A DNA stretch of 64,000 nucleotides from Lentzea pudingi (GTDB taxonomy: Bacteria; Actinomycetota; Actinomycetes; Mycobacteriales; Pseudonocardiaceae), in the NCBI RefSeq assembly GCF_014646255.1, contig NZ_BMNC01000002.1:186001-250000 (forward strand), written 5' to 3'. The translations under genes and the position numbers were made by a program. The notes beneath the pieces were generated by a model, which saw only the letters and a list, made by a program, of their open reading frames with translations, was not told the DNA's origin and made no database searches. The stretch's first letter is position 1. Every line of letters starts with the position of its first letter. Positions 35,753-45,045 of this stretch are shown here, in pieces.

Positions 35753-36192
35753 GCCTCGTCCTTGGGCGCCTCGGCCTCAGCCTTGGGGGCGTCGTCGGCC
35801 TTCTTGGCCTTCTTCGCCTTCGGCGTGGTGGCGTCGGTCATCGGCTCCGAGTTCGCGGCGGCGAGCGCGGCGGCGAACAGCTCGGCCTTCGGAGTCTTCG
35901 GCTCCTTGACCTTCAGCGTGCCCTCGGCGCCCGGCAGGCCCTTGAACTTCTGCCAGTCACCGGTGATCTCCAGCAGGCGCTGGACCGACTCGGTCGGCTG
36001 CGCGCCGACACCCAGCCAGTACTGCGCGCGCTCGGAGTCGACCGCGATGAACGACGGCTCTTCCTTGGGGTGGTACTTGCCGATCGTCTCGATGGCCTTG
36101 CCGTCGCGACGGGTGCGCGCGTCGGCGACCACGATGCGGTAGTACGGCTGGCGGATCTTGCCGAGACGCTGAAGCTTGATCTTGACGGCCAT
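35749..36192 (-). CDS. rpsP: 30S ribosomal protein S16
   Basis: A 147-residue S16. The core [34 protein letters not shown] and [11 protein letters not shown] is conserved. A Lys/Ala/Glu-rich tail of about 40 residues follows, as in other actinomycetes. The ATG at 36192 is fixed by homology. First gene of the rpsP-khpA-rimM-trmD operon. Confidence 0.97.
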   Translation of the reverse strand: MAVKIKLQRLGKIRQPYYRIVVADARTRRDGKAIETIGKYHPKEEPSFIAVDSERAQYWLGVGAQPTESVQRLLEITGDWQKFKGLPGAEGTLKVKEPKTPKAELFAAALAAANSEPMTDATTPKAKKAKKADDAPKAEAEAPKDEA

Positions 36193-36316
36193 TGGCCTGG
36201 TACTCCTCAGAACTCTGTGTTGGTGGTTCGCACAGTCATGGCCCGGGCAGAGGGGCCGACCACGACGGACAGCGGGCAATTGTGCCAGATGGGGGCCGGT
36301 GGATCCGAATCGGGTC

Positions 36317-37048
36317 CTACGCGAAGGGTGTGACGGTGCCGAGCGCTTCCCTCACCGCACGGGCGTGCGCGACCGCTCCCGGCGTGTCGCCGTGCACGCA
36401 CAACGACTCCGCGGCCGTCTTGATGACCGTGCCGTCGACGGCGACGAGCTCGCCTTCCAACAGCCTCCGAGCCCGTTCGACGATCTGTGCGGTGTCGGTG
36501 AGCAGGGCGTCCGGCCTGCTGCGCGGGACGAGCGTGCCCTCGGGGGTGTAGCCGCGGTCGGCGAACGCCTCCTGGACGGGCCTCAGGCCGGCTTGCGCCG
36601 CTTTGGCGAGCAGCTGGGAGCCGGGCAGGCCCAGGACAGGCAGGTCCTTGAACGCCTTGGTGCCGTTCACGACCGCTTCGGCCTGCTTCTCGTGGTGCAC
36701 CGTCGCGTTGTAAAGCGCGCCGTGCGGCTTCACGTACACGACCTCGGTGCCTGCTGCTCGTGCGCACGCGTCGAGCGCGCCGATCTGATAGAGCACCTCG
36801 TCCGCGAGCTCGACCGGGTCGGCGTCGATGAACCGGCGCCCGAACCCGGCGAGGTCGCGGTAGCTGACCTGGGCGCCGATCTTCACGCCGTTCTTCGCGG
36901 CTTCCTCGCAGACTCTTCGCATCGTGGACGGGTCACCGGCGTGGAACCCGCACGCGACGTTCGCACTGGTGATGACGCCGAGGAGGGCGGTGTCGTCGCC
37001 GAGCTTCCAGATGCCGAAGCCCTCGCCGAGGTCGCTGTTCAGGTCCAT
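36317..37048 (-). CDS. pxpA: 5-oxoprolinase subunit A (LamB/YcsF family)
   Basis: A 243-residue subunit of the ATP-dependent 5-oxoprolinase that opens 5-oxoproline to glutamate with PxpB and PxpC. Family motifs are clear: [35 protein letters not shown] and the C-terminal [12 protein letters not shown]. The ATG shares a base with the stop of the CPBP gene (TGATG). No pxpB or pxpC is adjacent, so the partners must be elsewhere. Confidence 0.93.
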   Translation of the reverse strand: MDLNSDLGEGFGIWKLGDDTALLGVITSANVACGFHAGDPSTMRRVCEEAAKNGVKIGAQVSYRDLAGFGRRFIDADPVELADEVLYQIGALDACARAAGTEVVYVKPHGALYNATVHHEKQAEAVVNGTKAFKDLPVLGLPGSQLLAKAAQAGLRPVQEAFADRGYTPEGTLVPRSRPDALLTDTAQIVERARRLLEGELVAVDGTVIKTAAESLCVHGDTPGAVAHARAVREALGTVTPFA

Positions 37049-37842
37049 CAGATGACACCGGCCGACAGGAGCAGGAGGGACAGGCCGGGGAGGAAGTTGT
37101 TCAGCACGTGCGCCACCATGCTCGCCCCGAGGTTGCGGGTGATCAGCCGGGCCACGCCGATGGGGATCGCGATGACCAGGAGCAGCCACGTGCGCTGCGG
37201 TTCGAGGTGGCTGACCGCGAAGATCACCGTGGTCAGCACGAACGCCGCCCACCGGCTCCAGCCCTGCCGCTCGACCGCGCCCCACAGCAGTCCGCGGAAG
37301 ATGATCTCCTCGCAGATCGGGCCGATGAAGCTCATGTAGACGAACATCGTGATGGCCGCGGACAGCGGCAGGTTCGCCTGGCTGAAGAGGTCGCCGATGG
37401 CGCTGGTGGCGTTCTCCTTGCCGACGAACTTCGCCCAGAAGTAGGCGGCGAAGTAGGTGAAGAGCAGCCCGATGACACCGATCTTGAGGCCGAAGACGAC
37501 GTCCGCCTTGGTCAGCCTCAGCCTCAGGTCGACGACGGGACCGTTGCCGCGCACGTACGTGATCACGATGGCGAGCGCGGCGGCGAGCATGATCGGCACC
37601 AGTGATCCGACCAGCACGAGCGTGGTCGAGGTCTCGAGGGTCGCGCCGAAACTCGAGCCGACGGCCGTGATGAACACGGCACTCAGGATGAAGACGGCTT
37701 CCACCAGGAGGAACGCGCCGAACCCCCAGCGCTGGCCGACCCGTTCCGGTTCCGGGTTGCGGCTGATGTCCCGCACGCTCTCGAGGAAACCTCGCTTGGG
37801 CTTCAGGGCTTCCGGCTCGCTCACGCTCTGCAATTTAGTCAC
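37048..37842 (-). CDS. CPBP-family intramembrane metalloprotease
   Basis: A polytopic membrane protein of about 264 residues related to CAAX proteases and bacteriocin-immunity proteins (CPBP/Abi). The metal motifs are visible: EEIIFRG, the histidine in FAVSHLEPQ, and HVLNNFLPG. The start is uncertain; GTG at 37842 is used, with GTG at 37824 the alternative. It is translationally coupled to pxpA, an unusual pairing. The substrate is unknown. Confidence 0.87.
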   Translation of the reverse strand: MTKLQSVSEPEALKPKRGFLESVRDISRNPEPERVGQRWGFGAFLLVEAVFILSAVFITAVGSSFGATLETSTTLVLVGSLVPIMLAAALAIVITYVRGNGPVVDLRLRLTKADVVFGLKIGVIGLLFTYFAAYFWAKFVGKENATSAIGDLFSQANLPLSAAITMFVYMSFIGPICEEIIFRGLLWGAVERQGWSRWAAFVLTTVIFAVSHLEPQRTWLLLVIAIPIGVARLITRNLGASMVAHVLNNFLPGLSLLLLSAGVI

Positions 37843-38069
37843 GCCGCGGCCACCAGCGGTGCAGCAGCAGGCAATGGCACTCTCATAGATCAGCCCACCT
37901 CGCGATCGACGCCGCCCTCCCCGGAATCCGAGGTTACTGTGCGGCGTTGACGGAAACCGGGCCAAGCACCTGGCCAAAAGATGGTCAGATCGGGTCCCCG
38001 CCGGACGTCCCAACTCCTGTTGGTTGGATCGGCGTACGAACGCTGCTACTAAACCCCTAACGTCGTGGC

Positions 38070-38408
38070 ATGGGACCGGACTGGTACTGCGACGACGTCA
38101 TCCCGGGCAACGTGCGGGTGGAGGTGCTCGGCCGCACCGCGAACACGCTCGCGTTCCGTCCGCCGATCCCCGGCTTCGGCACCGACCACGTCATCGTGAT
38201 CCCCACCCGGCACGTGTCGTCGTTGCTGGACCTGGACGACGAACTGGCCGTGGAACTGCTGGCCGCGGTGAAGAAGGCGGCGGCGCACGTCATCGAACTG
38301 CACGGCGGTTGCCAGGTGCTCACGACCCTGGGCGACGAGCAGCACAACAAGCACCTGCACTGGCACGTCGCGGCCGGCGCGGGCGTCGCGCGGTTCGTCG
38401 CCCGCTGA
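38070..38408 (+). CDS. HIT-family nucleotide-binding protein
   Basis: A 112-residue histidine-triad protein, probably a nucleoside phosphoramidate or dinucleotide hydrolase. The triad is HLHWHV near the C-terminus. The N-terminal half has IPTRHVSSLLDL typical of HIT proteins. The ATG at 38070 is used. It abuts the convergent ECF sigma gene with no intervening base. Confidence 0.88.
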   Translation: MGPDWYCDDVIPGNVRVEVLGRTANTLAFRPPIPGFGTDHVIVIPTRHVSSLLDLDDELAVELLAAVKKAAAHVIELHGGCQVLTTLGDEQHNKHLHWHVAAGAGVARFVAR

Positions 38409-39284
38409 TCACCGCCGCAGCGACGTCTCCTCGGTCATGTGCGACAGCTTGGCCGGGTTGCGCACCGCGTACAGACCGCTGATCCGCCCGTCCTCCACCC
38501 GCACCGCGATCACGGTGTCGAGTTCGCCGCCGAACCGCACGACCAGCGCCGGGCAGCCGTTGACCTGGGCCGGTTCCATCGACCAGCCGGTCACCTTCAG
38601 CAGACCGCCCAGGATCATCCGCGCGACCTTCGACGAGCCCACGACGGGGCGCGGGACGGCCTGCTTCACGCCGCCGCCGTCGCCGAGGAACACGACGTCC
38701 GGTGCGAGCAGGTCGAGCAGGGCCTGGAGGTCGCCGGTCTCGGTGGCGCGCTGGAAGGCGGCCAGGGCCTCGCGGGACGCCGCCTGGGTCACGACCTCGC
38801 GCGGGCGGCGGGCGGCCACATGGGAGCGGGCTCGGTGCGCGATCTGGCGGACTGCCGCCGGGTTCTTGCCGACGGCCGTGGCGATCTCGTCGTAGTCGAC
38901 GTCGAAGACGTCGCGCAGGACGAAGACCGCTCGTTCGGTCGGGGTGAGGGTTTCGAGGACCAGCATCATCGCCATCGAGACGCTGTCGGCGAGTTCGACG
39001 TCCTCGGCCACGTCCGGGGTGGTCAGGAGCGGCTCCGGGAGCCAGGAGCCGACGTAGGACTCCTTGCGGCGGCCCAGGGTGCGCAGGCGGCCGAGTGCCT
39101 GGCGGGTGACGATGCGGACCAGGTAGGCGCGGTCGTTCTCGACGGTGGCGTGGTCGACGCCGACCCAGCGCAGCCACGTCTCCTGCAGCACGTCCTCGGC
39201 GTCGGCCGCGGAGCCGAGCATCTCGTAGGCGATCGTGAAGAGCAGGTTGCGGTGGCTGACGAACGTGTCGGTCGCGGCGTCCAT
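38409..39284 (-). CDS. sigJ: ECF41-type sigma factor (SigJ-like)
   Basis: A 291-residue alternative sigma factor. Regions 2 and 4 are followed by a SnoaL-like C-terminal extension that tunes activity in place of an anti-sigma factor. ECF41 hallmarks are present: WLPEPL in the linker and NPAKLSHM near the C-terminus. The divergent gene is a carboxymuconolactone-decarboxylase protein, the typical ECF41 partner. ATG at 39284 or GTG at 39290 may be used. An ECF41-like promoter lies directly upstream. Confidence 0.95.
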   Translation of the reverse strand: MDAATDTFVSHRNLLFTIAYEMLGSAADAEDVLQETWLRWVGVDHATVENDRAYLVRIVTRQALGRLRTLGRRKESYVGSWLPEPLLTTPDVAEDVELADSVSMAMMLVLETLTPTERAVFVLRDVFDVDYDEIATAVGKNPAAVRQIAHRARSHVAARRPREVVTQAASREALAAFQRATETGDLQALLDLLAPDVVFLGDGGGVKQAVPRPVVGSSKVARMILGGLLKVTGWSMEPAQVNGCPALVVRFGGELDTVIAVRVEDGRISGLYAVRNPAKLSHMTEETSLRR

Positions 39285-39292
39285 GGTCACAA

Positions 39293-39319
39293 GACACCAG
39301 CCGCACGGCGTTTGTGACA
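39293..39319 (-). promoter_or_regulatory. ECF41-like promoter of the sigma gene
   Basis: On the minus strand TGTCACA (39319-39313) is followed after exactly 16 nt by TGTC (39296-39293). The published ECF41 consensus, from memory, is TGTCACA-N16-CGTC, so this has one mismatch. The -10 is within about 10 bp of the start codon, implying a leaderless or very short 5' end. Confidence 0.6.
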
Positions 39320-39333
39320 GTGGCGCGGATCAC

Positions 39334-39360
39334 AGTCACACGGGACGCGGGTCCGGCATC
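39334..39360 (+). promoter_or_regulatory. ECF41-like promoter of the CMD gene
   Basis: On the plus strand AGTCACA (39334-39340), a 16-nt spacer and CATC (39357-39360) match the ECF41 consensus with one mismatch in each element. The -10 lies 38 bp before the ATG of the CMD gene. It is back-to-back with the promoter of the sigma gene. Confidence 0.55.
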
Positions 39361-39398
39361 TCGTGGTCGTCAAGCAAGTCCACGAGGGAGGAAAGACC

Positions 39399-39875
39399 AT
39401 GGAACCGCGTTTCAACCTCTTCGGCACCGAGACCGGCAGCAAGATCGCGAAGCGGTTCGCGGGGCTCGGGCAGGCCGTCCACCAGACGTCGTTGCCTGCG
39501 ATCACGGCCGAACTGGTCAGCCTGCGCGCGAGCCAGTTGAACGGGTGCGGCTTCTGCCTCGACATGCACGTCAAGGAGGCCATCGCGGCGGGTGAGGACC
39601 CGTTGCGGTTGCACCTGGTGGCCGGCTGGCGCGAGACCACGGTGTTCACCGAGGCCGAGCAGGCCGCGCTGGCGTTCACCGAGGAGGGCACGGTGCTCAC
39701 GCGGGAGGGCGTGAGCGACGAGACCTGGGACAACGTGCGCAAGCACTTCGACGACGAGCAGGTCGCGGCGCTGGTCTGCCTGCTCGGGCTGATCAACGCC
39801 GCCAACCGGATGGCCGTCATCACGCGGCAGAAGGGCGGCTCGTACCAGGTGGGCGCTCTCGCCCAGCACGCCTAG
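39399..39875 (+). CDS. Carboxymuconolactone decarboxylase / AhpD-like protein
   Basis: A 158-residue protein of the CMD family. The redox CxxC-x3-H motif is Cys50, Cys53 and His57 in CGFCLDMH, as in AhpD peroxidases, so thiol-dependent peroxidase or oxidoreductase activity is likely. The ATG at 39399 has GAGGAAAG upstream. It is the predicted target of the divergent ECF41 sigma factor. It overlaps the convergent amidohydrolase gene by 4 bp. Confidence 0.93.
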   Translation: MEPRFNLFGTETGSKIAKRFAGLGQAVHQTSLPAITAELVSLRASQLNGCGFCLDMHVKEAIAAGEDPLRLHLVAGWRETTVFTEAEQAALAFTEEGTVLTREGVSDETWDNVRKHFDDEQVAALVCLLGLINAANRMAVITRQKGGSYQVGALAQHA

Positions 39876-40927
39876 TGGATGCGGCCCCGGAGCATGACCA
39901 TGCGCGGCGACCGGAGGACTTCGAGGTTCTCCCGCGGGTCCTGGTCGTAGACGACGATGTCCGCGGCCGCGCCCTCGGTCAGCGACGGGAAGCCGAGCCA
40001 CTCGCGGGCACCCCACGACGCGGCGCCGATGGCGTCCACCGCGCTCATCCCCACGCCGTGCAGCGCGACGATCTCGTCGACGATGCGGCCGTGCGCGATG
40101 CCACCGCCCGCGTCGGTGCCCGCGTAGACCGGGACGCCCGCCTCGATCGCGGACGCGACCGTGGCGGAGACGCCGGCGTGCAGGTCGCGCATGTGGTTCG
40201 CGTACTTCGGGTACTTGCCTGCCTTGTCCGCGATGCCGGGGAACGTCTCGATGTTGATCAGCGTCGGCACCAGCGCCGTGCCGCGTGAGGCCATCAGCGA
40301 GATCGTGTCGTCGGTCAGGCCGGTGCCGTGTTCGATGCAGTCGATGCCCGCGTTGATCAGGCCGGGGAGCGCGTCTTCGCCGAACACGTGTGCCGTCACG
40401 CGAGCGCCGGCGTCGTGGGCGACCTTGATGGCCTGGGCCAGGTCGTCATCCGTCCACAGTGGAGCCAGGTCACCGGCGTCGCGGTCGATCCAGTCGCCGA
40501 CGAGCTTGACCCAGCCGTCGCCGTACGCGGCCTGCTCGGCCACCGCCGTGACGAGGTCGGTCTCGACCTCCACGCTGATGTACGGGATGTAGCGCTTCGG
40601 CCGGGCGATGTGCCTGCCCGCGCGGATGATCCGCGGCAGGTCCAGGCGCTCCTGCAACGGCCTCGTGTCGATCGGCGAGCCGCAGTCGCGGATCAGCAAC
40701 GTGCCCGCGTCGCGGTCGGTGATCGCCTGCTCGACGGCCTCGGGCAACTCGACGCCGCCCTTCGGGCCCAGGCCGACGTGGCAGTGCGCGTCGACCAGGC
40801 CCGGGACCAGGAACCCGCCGTCGACGACGGTCTGCGCGCCCGGCACCGCCTTGGTGCGGACGCGGCCGTTGACGACCCACAGGTCTCGCGGCTCGCCGTC
40901 CGGCAGGACGACGCCGCGCAGGTGCAT
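39872..40927 (-). CDS. Amidohydrolase-family protein
   Basis: A 351-residue TIM-barrel metal hydrolase. The metal ligands are suggested by VDAHCHVG (HxH), the lysine in WVKLVGDW, histidines in VTAHVFGED and CIEHGTG, and the aspartate in AGTDAGGG. The type resembles imidazolonepropionase/prolidase-like amidohydrolases, but the substrate is unknown. The ATG at 40927 overlaps nothing but lies 3 bp after the ffh stop codon (GTG at 40933 is an alternative), so it is co-transcribed with ffh. Confidence 0.88.
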   Translation of the reverse strand: MHLRGVVLPDGEPRDLWVVNGRVRTKAVPGAQTVVDGGFLVPGLVDAHCHVGLGPKGGVELPEAVEQAITDRDAGTLLIRDCGSPIDTRPLQERLDLPRIIRAGRHIARPKRYIPYISVEVETDLVTAVAEQAAYGDGWVKLVGDWIDRDAGDLAPLWTDDDLAQAIKVAHDAGARVTAHVFGEDALPGLINAGIDCIEHGTGLTDDTISLMASRGTALVPTLINIETFPGIADKAGKYPKYANHMRDLHAGVSATVASAIEAGVPVYAGTDAGGGIAHGRIVDEIVALHGVGMSAVDAIGAASWGAREWLGFPSLTEGAAADIVVYDQDPRENLEVLRSPRMVMLRGRIH

Positions 40928-40929
40928 GG

Positions 40930-42492
40930 TCACTTCTTCTTGTCGTCCCCGTCGAACTTGAACTTCTTCGGGTCGAAGCCGGGAGGAAGCTCGTTCATGC
41001 CGCCACCGAGGGCGGAGAGGTCGGGCATCCCGCCGGGAGGCATTCCGGGCAGACCGCCGGGCATGCCACCGGGGAACATCCCGGGCGGGAAGCCGCCCTT
41101 GATCTTGGGAGGCGTCGGGCCGCGTCCGCCCTTGCCCTTCTTCCCCTTCTTGCCCTTGCGGGTCTTGCTGCCGCCACCGCCGCCGAAGCCCATCCGGCCT
41201 GCCATCGACGCCATCATCTTGCGGGCCTCGAAGAAGCGGTTGACCAGGTCGTTGACGTCGCTGACCTTGACGCCCGACCCGTTCGCGATGCGCAGCCGGC
41301 GCGAGCCGTTGATCATCTTGGGGTCGTCGCGCTCGGCCGGGGTCATGCCGCGGATGATCGCCTGGATGCGGTCGAGGTGCTTCTCGTCCAGCATGCCGAG
41401 CTGGTCCTTCATCTGACCGGCGCCGGGCAGCATGCCGAGCAGGTTCGCGATGGGACCCATCTTGCGGATGGCGAGCATCTGCTCCAGGAAGTCCTCGAGC
41501 GTCAGTTGGCCGGTGTGCAGCTTCGCGGCGGCCTTCTCGGCCTGCTCCTGGTCGAAGTGCTGCTCGGCCTGCTCGATCAGGGTGAGGACGTCACCCATGC
41601 CGAGGATGCGCGACGCCATCCGGTCCGGGTGGAAGACGTCGAAGTCCTCGAGCTTCTCACCGTTGGACGCGAAGAGGATCGGCTGGCCGGTGACCTCGCG
41701 GACCGACAGGGCGGCACCACCGCGGGCGTCGCCGTCGAGCTTGGTGAGCACGACACCGGTGAAGCCGACGCCGTCGCGGAACGCCGTGGCGGTGTTGATC
41801 GCGTCCTGACCGACCATGGCGTCGACCACGAACAGGATCTCGTCCGGGTTGACGGCGGCCCTGATGTCGATGGCCTGCTGCATCATCTCCTCGTCGACGC
41901 CGAGCCGGCCGGCCGTGTCGACGAGGACGATGTCGTGCTGCTTGGCCTTGGCCTCGGCGATGCCGAGACGCGAGACCTCGACGGGGTTGCCGACGCCGTT
42001 GCCGGGCTCGGGGGCGAAGACGGGCACGCCCGCGCGCTCACCGACGACCTGGAGCTGCGTCACCGCGTTCGGGCGCTGCAGGTCGGCGGCGACGAGCAGC
42101 GGGGTGTGGCCCTGGCCCTTCAGCCACTTCGCCAGCTTGCCCGCGAGCGTCGTCTTACCGGCACCCTGCAGACCCGCCAGCATGATCACCGACGGGGGGT
42201 TCTTGGCGAGGTTCAGCCGCCGCGTCTCGCCACCGAGGACGTTGACGAGCTCCTCGTTGACGATCTTCACGACCTGCTGCGCCGGGTTCAGCGCCTGGTG
42301 GACCTCGGCACCCTTGGCGCGCTCCTTCACCTTGGCGATGAAGTTGCGCACAACGGGCAGCGCGACGTCGGCCTCGAGCAGGGCGACCCTGATCTCGCGG
42401 GCGGTCGCGTCGATGTCGGCGTCGCTGAGCCGGCCCTTGCCGCGAAGGCCCTGGAGAACCGTGGTCAGCCGGTCGGAAAGCGTGGAGAACAC
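40930..42492 (-). CDS. ffh: Signal recognition particle GTPase Ffh
   Basis: A 520-residue SRP54 homologue that targets membrane proteins with FtsY. The N domain (FSTLSDRLTTVLQGLRGKG), the G domain (GLQGAGKTT, DTAGRL, TKLDGDARGG) and the methionine-rich M domain are complete. The tail is basic, then Gly/Pro/Met-rich, longer than in enteric Ffh. The GTG at 42492 is set by homology, with GGGAGG directly adjoining it. Confidence 0.97.
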   Translation of the reverse strand: MFSTLSDRLTTVLQGLRGKGRLSDADIDATAREIRVALLEADVALPVVRNFIAKVKERAKGAEVHQALNPAQQVVKIVNEELVNVLGGETRRLNLAKNPPSVIMLAGLQGAGKTTLAGKLAKWLKGQGHTPLLVAADLQRPNAVTQLQVVGERAGVPVFAPEPGNGVGNPVEVSRLGIAEAKAKQHDIVLVDTAGRLGVDEEMMQQAIDIRAAVNPDEILFVVDAMVGQDAINTATAFRDGVGFTGVVLTKLDGDARGGAALSVREVTGQPILFASNGEKLEDFDVFHPDRMASRILGMGDVLTLIEQAEQHFDQEQAEKAAAKLHTGQLTLEDFLEQMLAIRKMGPIANLLGMLPGAGQMKDQLGMLDEKHLDRIQAIIRGMTPAERDDPKMINGSRRLRIANGSGVKVSDVNDLVNRFFEARKMMASMAGRMGFGGGGGSKTRKGKKGKKGKGGRGPTPPKIKGGFPPGMFPGGMPGGLPGMPPGGMPDLSALGGGMNELPPGFDPKKFKFDGDDKKK

Positions 42493-42518
42493 GCCTCCCA
42501 GACTAGCTAACCGGACGT

Positions 42519-43133
42519 TCACCCGATCCCGTGGCTCGCCAGGGCCTCCAACAGGACCGGCTCACGGCGTCCGACCGGAGCAGTGGAGATGTGCGCGAAC
42601 CGCAGCCCGGCGGCGACCGCGGCACCGTCCGCGACCGGGTCGTCACCGACGTACAGGCACTCCGAGGGCTCGACTTCAAGACGGACGCACGCCGCGTCGA
42701 AGGCCCGCGGGGACGGCTTCGAGACGCCGAGCTCGAAGGACAGCATGAACGCATCCACGGACAGCGACTCGCGGGCGAACACCCGCCGGATGTCCCAGGA
42801 GATGTTGCTCAGCACCCCGACCTTCAACGGCCGCGCGGCCTCCAGCGCGGCGGCGGTGTCGGGGTACGGCAGCCAGAACGCCGGGTTGTGCAGCCGCTGG
42901 AACAGCTCGTCGTCGAACGGCAGGCCGGCGAGGCGGAACAGGATCCAGTGCGCTGACCGGTTCGCCAGCGCGGTGAGGTCGCGGGCGTCCCACACCGCGC
43001 GCTCGGCGGCGTTCATCCGCGCCACGAACGGCGCCGGTGCGCGCAGCACGGAGAGGTGCCGCTGCGACAGCCATTGGTAGGTCGGACGCCCGAAGAGGGT
43101 GCCCGCGAAGTCGAAGAGGACAGCCTTGATCAC
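42519..43133 (-). CDS. HAD-family hydrolase
   Basis: A 204-residue haloacid-dehalogenase-type phosphatase. The nucleophile motif is VLFDFAGTLFG; motif II is VGVLSNIS; motif III is SKPSPRAFD; motif IV is YVGDDPVADG. The second motif-I aspartate is replaced by Ala (DFAGT), as in some subfamilies. The GTG at 43133 overlaps the stop of the P-loop kinase gene by 4 bp, so the two are a coupled pair. Confidence 0.88.
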   Translation of the reverse strand: MIKAVLFDFAGTLFGRPTYQWLSQRHLSVLRAPAPFVARMNAAERAVWDARDLTALANRSAHWILFRLAGLPFDDELFQRLHNPAFWLPYPDTAAALEAARPLKVGVLSNISWDIRRVFARESLSVDAFMLSFELGVSKPSPRAFDAACVRLEVEPSECLYVGDDPVADGAAVAAGLRFAHISTAPVGRREPVLLEALASHGIG

Positions 43134-43690
43134 GACACCATGATGCGCAGACCACCCGAGGTCCCCGCACGGGTGAGGAGCGTCACGCCGCTGAAGCCGA
43201 AGGGCACCCAACCGGCCTCGAACTGGGAACGCATCGAGTCACCGCGGCGAACGTGTCGCTCGAAAGCGTGAGTGCGCACGACGCGCTTGCGGGCGATCTG
43301 GCCGTCGAGGGCCTGGGCCGCCGAGGCGTCGAGCCACAGGAAGTGGCGGGAACGCCCCGACAGCAGACCGGCGAGCACCAGCATGAAGCGCGTGCCGGGC
43401 CTGGTGGACGGCTCGTGCACCACCAGCAGGCCCGCGCAGAACAGCGCCGCCCAGAAGACGCGCAGACGGTGCGAGAGGTGCACGAACACGCGCCAGTACT
43501 TGTACGGCAGGCGCACGCGGGGCTCCAGCCACGAGCGCACCTGGTCGGAGTCGAGCACGGTGACCGGTTCGTCGGCGTCGAGGCGTGTGAGCAGCGTCGT
43601 CTTGCCCGCGCCGGGAATTCCGGCGAGGACGACGAGCGAGCGCGGACGCACTCGGACGGTGGCGATCTGCGTGTTCAACACGGCGGTCAT
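43130..43690 (-). CDS. P-loop kinase / AAA-type ATP-binding protein
   Basis: A 186-residue single-domain P-loop protein. Walker A is AGIPGAGKTTLL; VLDSDQVRSWL resembles the acidic motif of polynucleotide and zeta-type kinases; a basic lid (RKRVVRTHAFERHVRRGD) follows. It is translationally coupled to a HAD phosphatase, an arrangement like the two halves of a polynucleotide kinase-phosphatase, but this is inference. The substrate is not determinable. Confidence 0.82.
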   Translation of the reverse strand: MTAVLNTQIATVRVRPRSLVVLAGIPGAGKTTLLTRLDADEPVTVLDSDQVRSWLEPRVRLPYKYWRVFVHLSHRLRVFWAALFCAGLLVVHEPSTRPGTRFMLVLAGLLSGRSRHFLWLDASAAQALDGQIARKRVVRTHAFERHVRRGDSMRSQFEAGWVPFGFSGVTLLTRAGTSGGLRIMVS

Positions 43691-43759
43691 GTCCTAGAAG
43701 ACGTTTCGACCATCCCTCTCGTTCAGTTTGGCCCGATTTCAGGTGAAATGCACAGGGTT

Positions 43760-44770
43760 CTAGCGCCAGGCCACCGCGCGATAGGTGCCGTCGGCGAACG
43801 TCGCGACACCGCTGACGTGCCCGACCTCGCTCAGGGCGGTCACGGAGTGACGTGCGGCACCGGGCAGCGACGGCAGCACGGTCTGGGTGCCGCCCATGTC
43901 CCACCTGGCCGCCGAGGTGCCGACGGTGCCGGCGACGACCCAGGAGTTGTTCACCTCGGCGGCGCGCGACGGCGCCGGTGCCAGCGTCTCCACCGAGCCG
44001 GTGGAGACGTCCCACCGGGTCGCCTGCGACGACAGCTCGCCGACTGCGGCCCCGTTGTCGTTGATGTCGAACGGCCGTGCGGCGGCACCCAGTTGCGTCT
44101 TGCCGTTGCGCAGCCACAGCACACCGTTGCCACCGACGGTGCCGGTCGCCTCGCCGAGTTGGTTGGCGCCGAGGAACACGCCCGCGTCGAGCACCGTGCG
44201 CACGCCTGACGCGTTCCAGCGGACCACGTCATTGCCACTGGTACCGATGACGGTGTTGCTGGTGGTCACGTGCCGTGCGCTGCCCTCGCCCAGGATCGTG
44301 GACTCACCCCACGAGGCCCACAACACCGCCTGTGTGACGCCATTGATCGTGGCGGCTCCCGCAACCGTGCCCGAGTCGTTGATGTCGTAGGCGATGGAAC
44401 TGGTCGCGCCCGGCACGGTCAGCTGCGTCAGCTGGCCGGAGGAGCCCCACTTCACGGCCTGCGTCTGGCCCGAGGCGGTGATGGCGTACCCGGCGACCAC
44501 GTAGTCGCGGTTGATGGCGGTCGCCCCGGAGTCGAACCCGAGGTCGGCGAGCTTCTTGATCTGTTCGAACCGGTCCCACCGCACCGCGTGCTGCGAGGTG
44601 CCGGTGCCGTAGGAGTTGCCGGCGACGGAGCCGGAGTCGTTGACGTCGACGGAAGTGCTGCGCAGATCACCCGGCAACGTGCCGAGGTCTTCCAGGGCGA
44701 GTGGAGCGGCCTGTGCGGTGCCGGGAACGAGCAGGGCCGCGACGACGGCGGCCACCATGGCGGTTCTCAA
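43760..44770 (-). CDS. Secreted HAF-repeat protein
   Basis: A 336-residue exported protein. A signal peptide (residues 1 to about 21, ending AQA) is followed by repeated HAF-type units such as LEDLGTLPGD with VDVNDSGSVAGN, YDINDSGTVAGA and DINDNGAAVGE. These units build a beta-propeller-like fold of unknown function. The start is a TTG at 44770 with GGAGG 6 nt upstream, better than the internal ATG at 44758. It stands alone. Confidence 0.85.
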   Translation of the reverse strand: MRTAMVAAVVAALLVPGTAQAAPLALEDLGTLPGDLRSTSVDVNDSGSVAGNSYGTGTSQHAVRWDRFEQIKKLADLGFDSGATAINRDYVVAGYAITASGQTQAVKWGSSGQLTQLTVPGATSSIAYDINDSGTVAGAATINGVTQAVLWASWGESTILGEGSARHVTTSNTVIGTSGNDVVRWNASGVRTVLDAGVFLGANQLGEATGTVGGNGVLWLRNGKTQLGAAARPFDINDNGAAVGELSSQATRWDVSTGSVETLAPAPSRAAEVNNSWVVAGTVGTSAARWDMGGTQTVLPSLPGAARHSVTALSEVGHVSGVATFADGTYRAVAWR

Positions 44771-45045
44771 GTTCTTCCTCCCCAGTCAGAACAACGAGAA
44801 CTCGACCTTGCCCAGGTCTCGTGGAGCTTGTCCAGGAACCTGTCTCGTTGTCAGACAAGGGGATCGGCGGTGGTGCGGGTGCCCGGTACCTCCCCCGGCG
44901 CCGTCACCTCGCACCACCGCCTCTGCCAGTCCGGGAAGCCACCACCCCTCGAGGACGCTTTCCGGACACCACGAACCCTGCCGTGTTTCCGAACCGCGCA
45001 GGAGCGTGAGCACCCGGAGAGGTTGTGCGTAGAGCTACTCAACCT

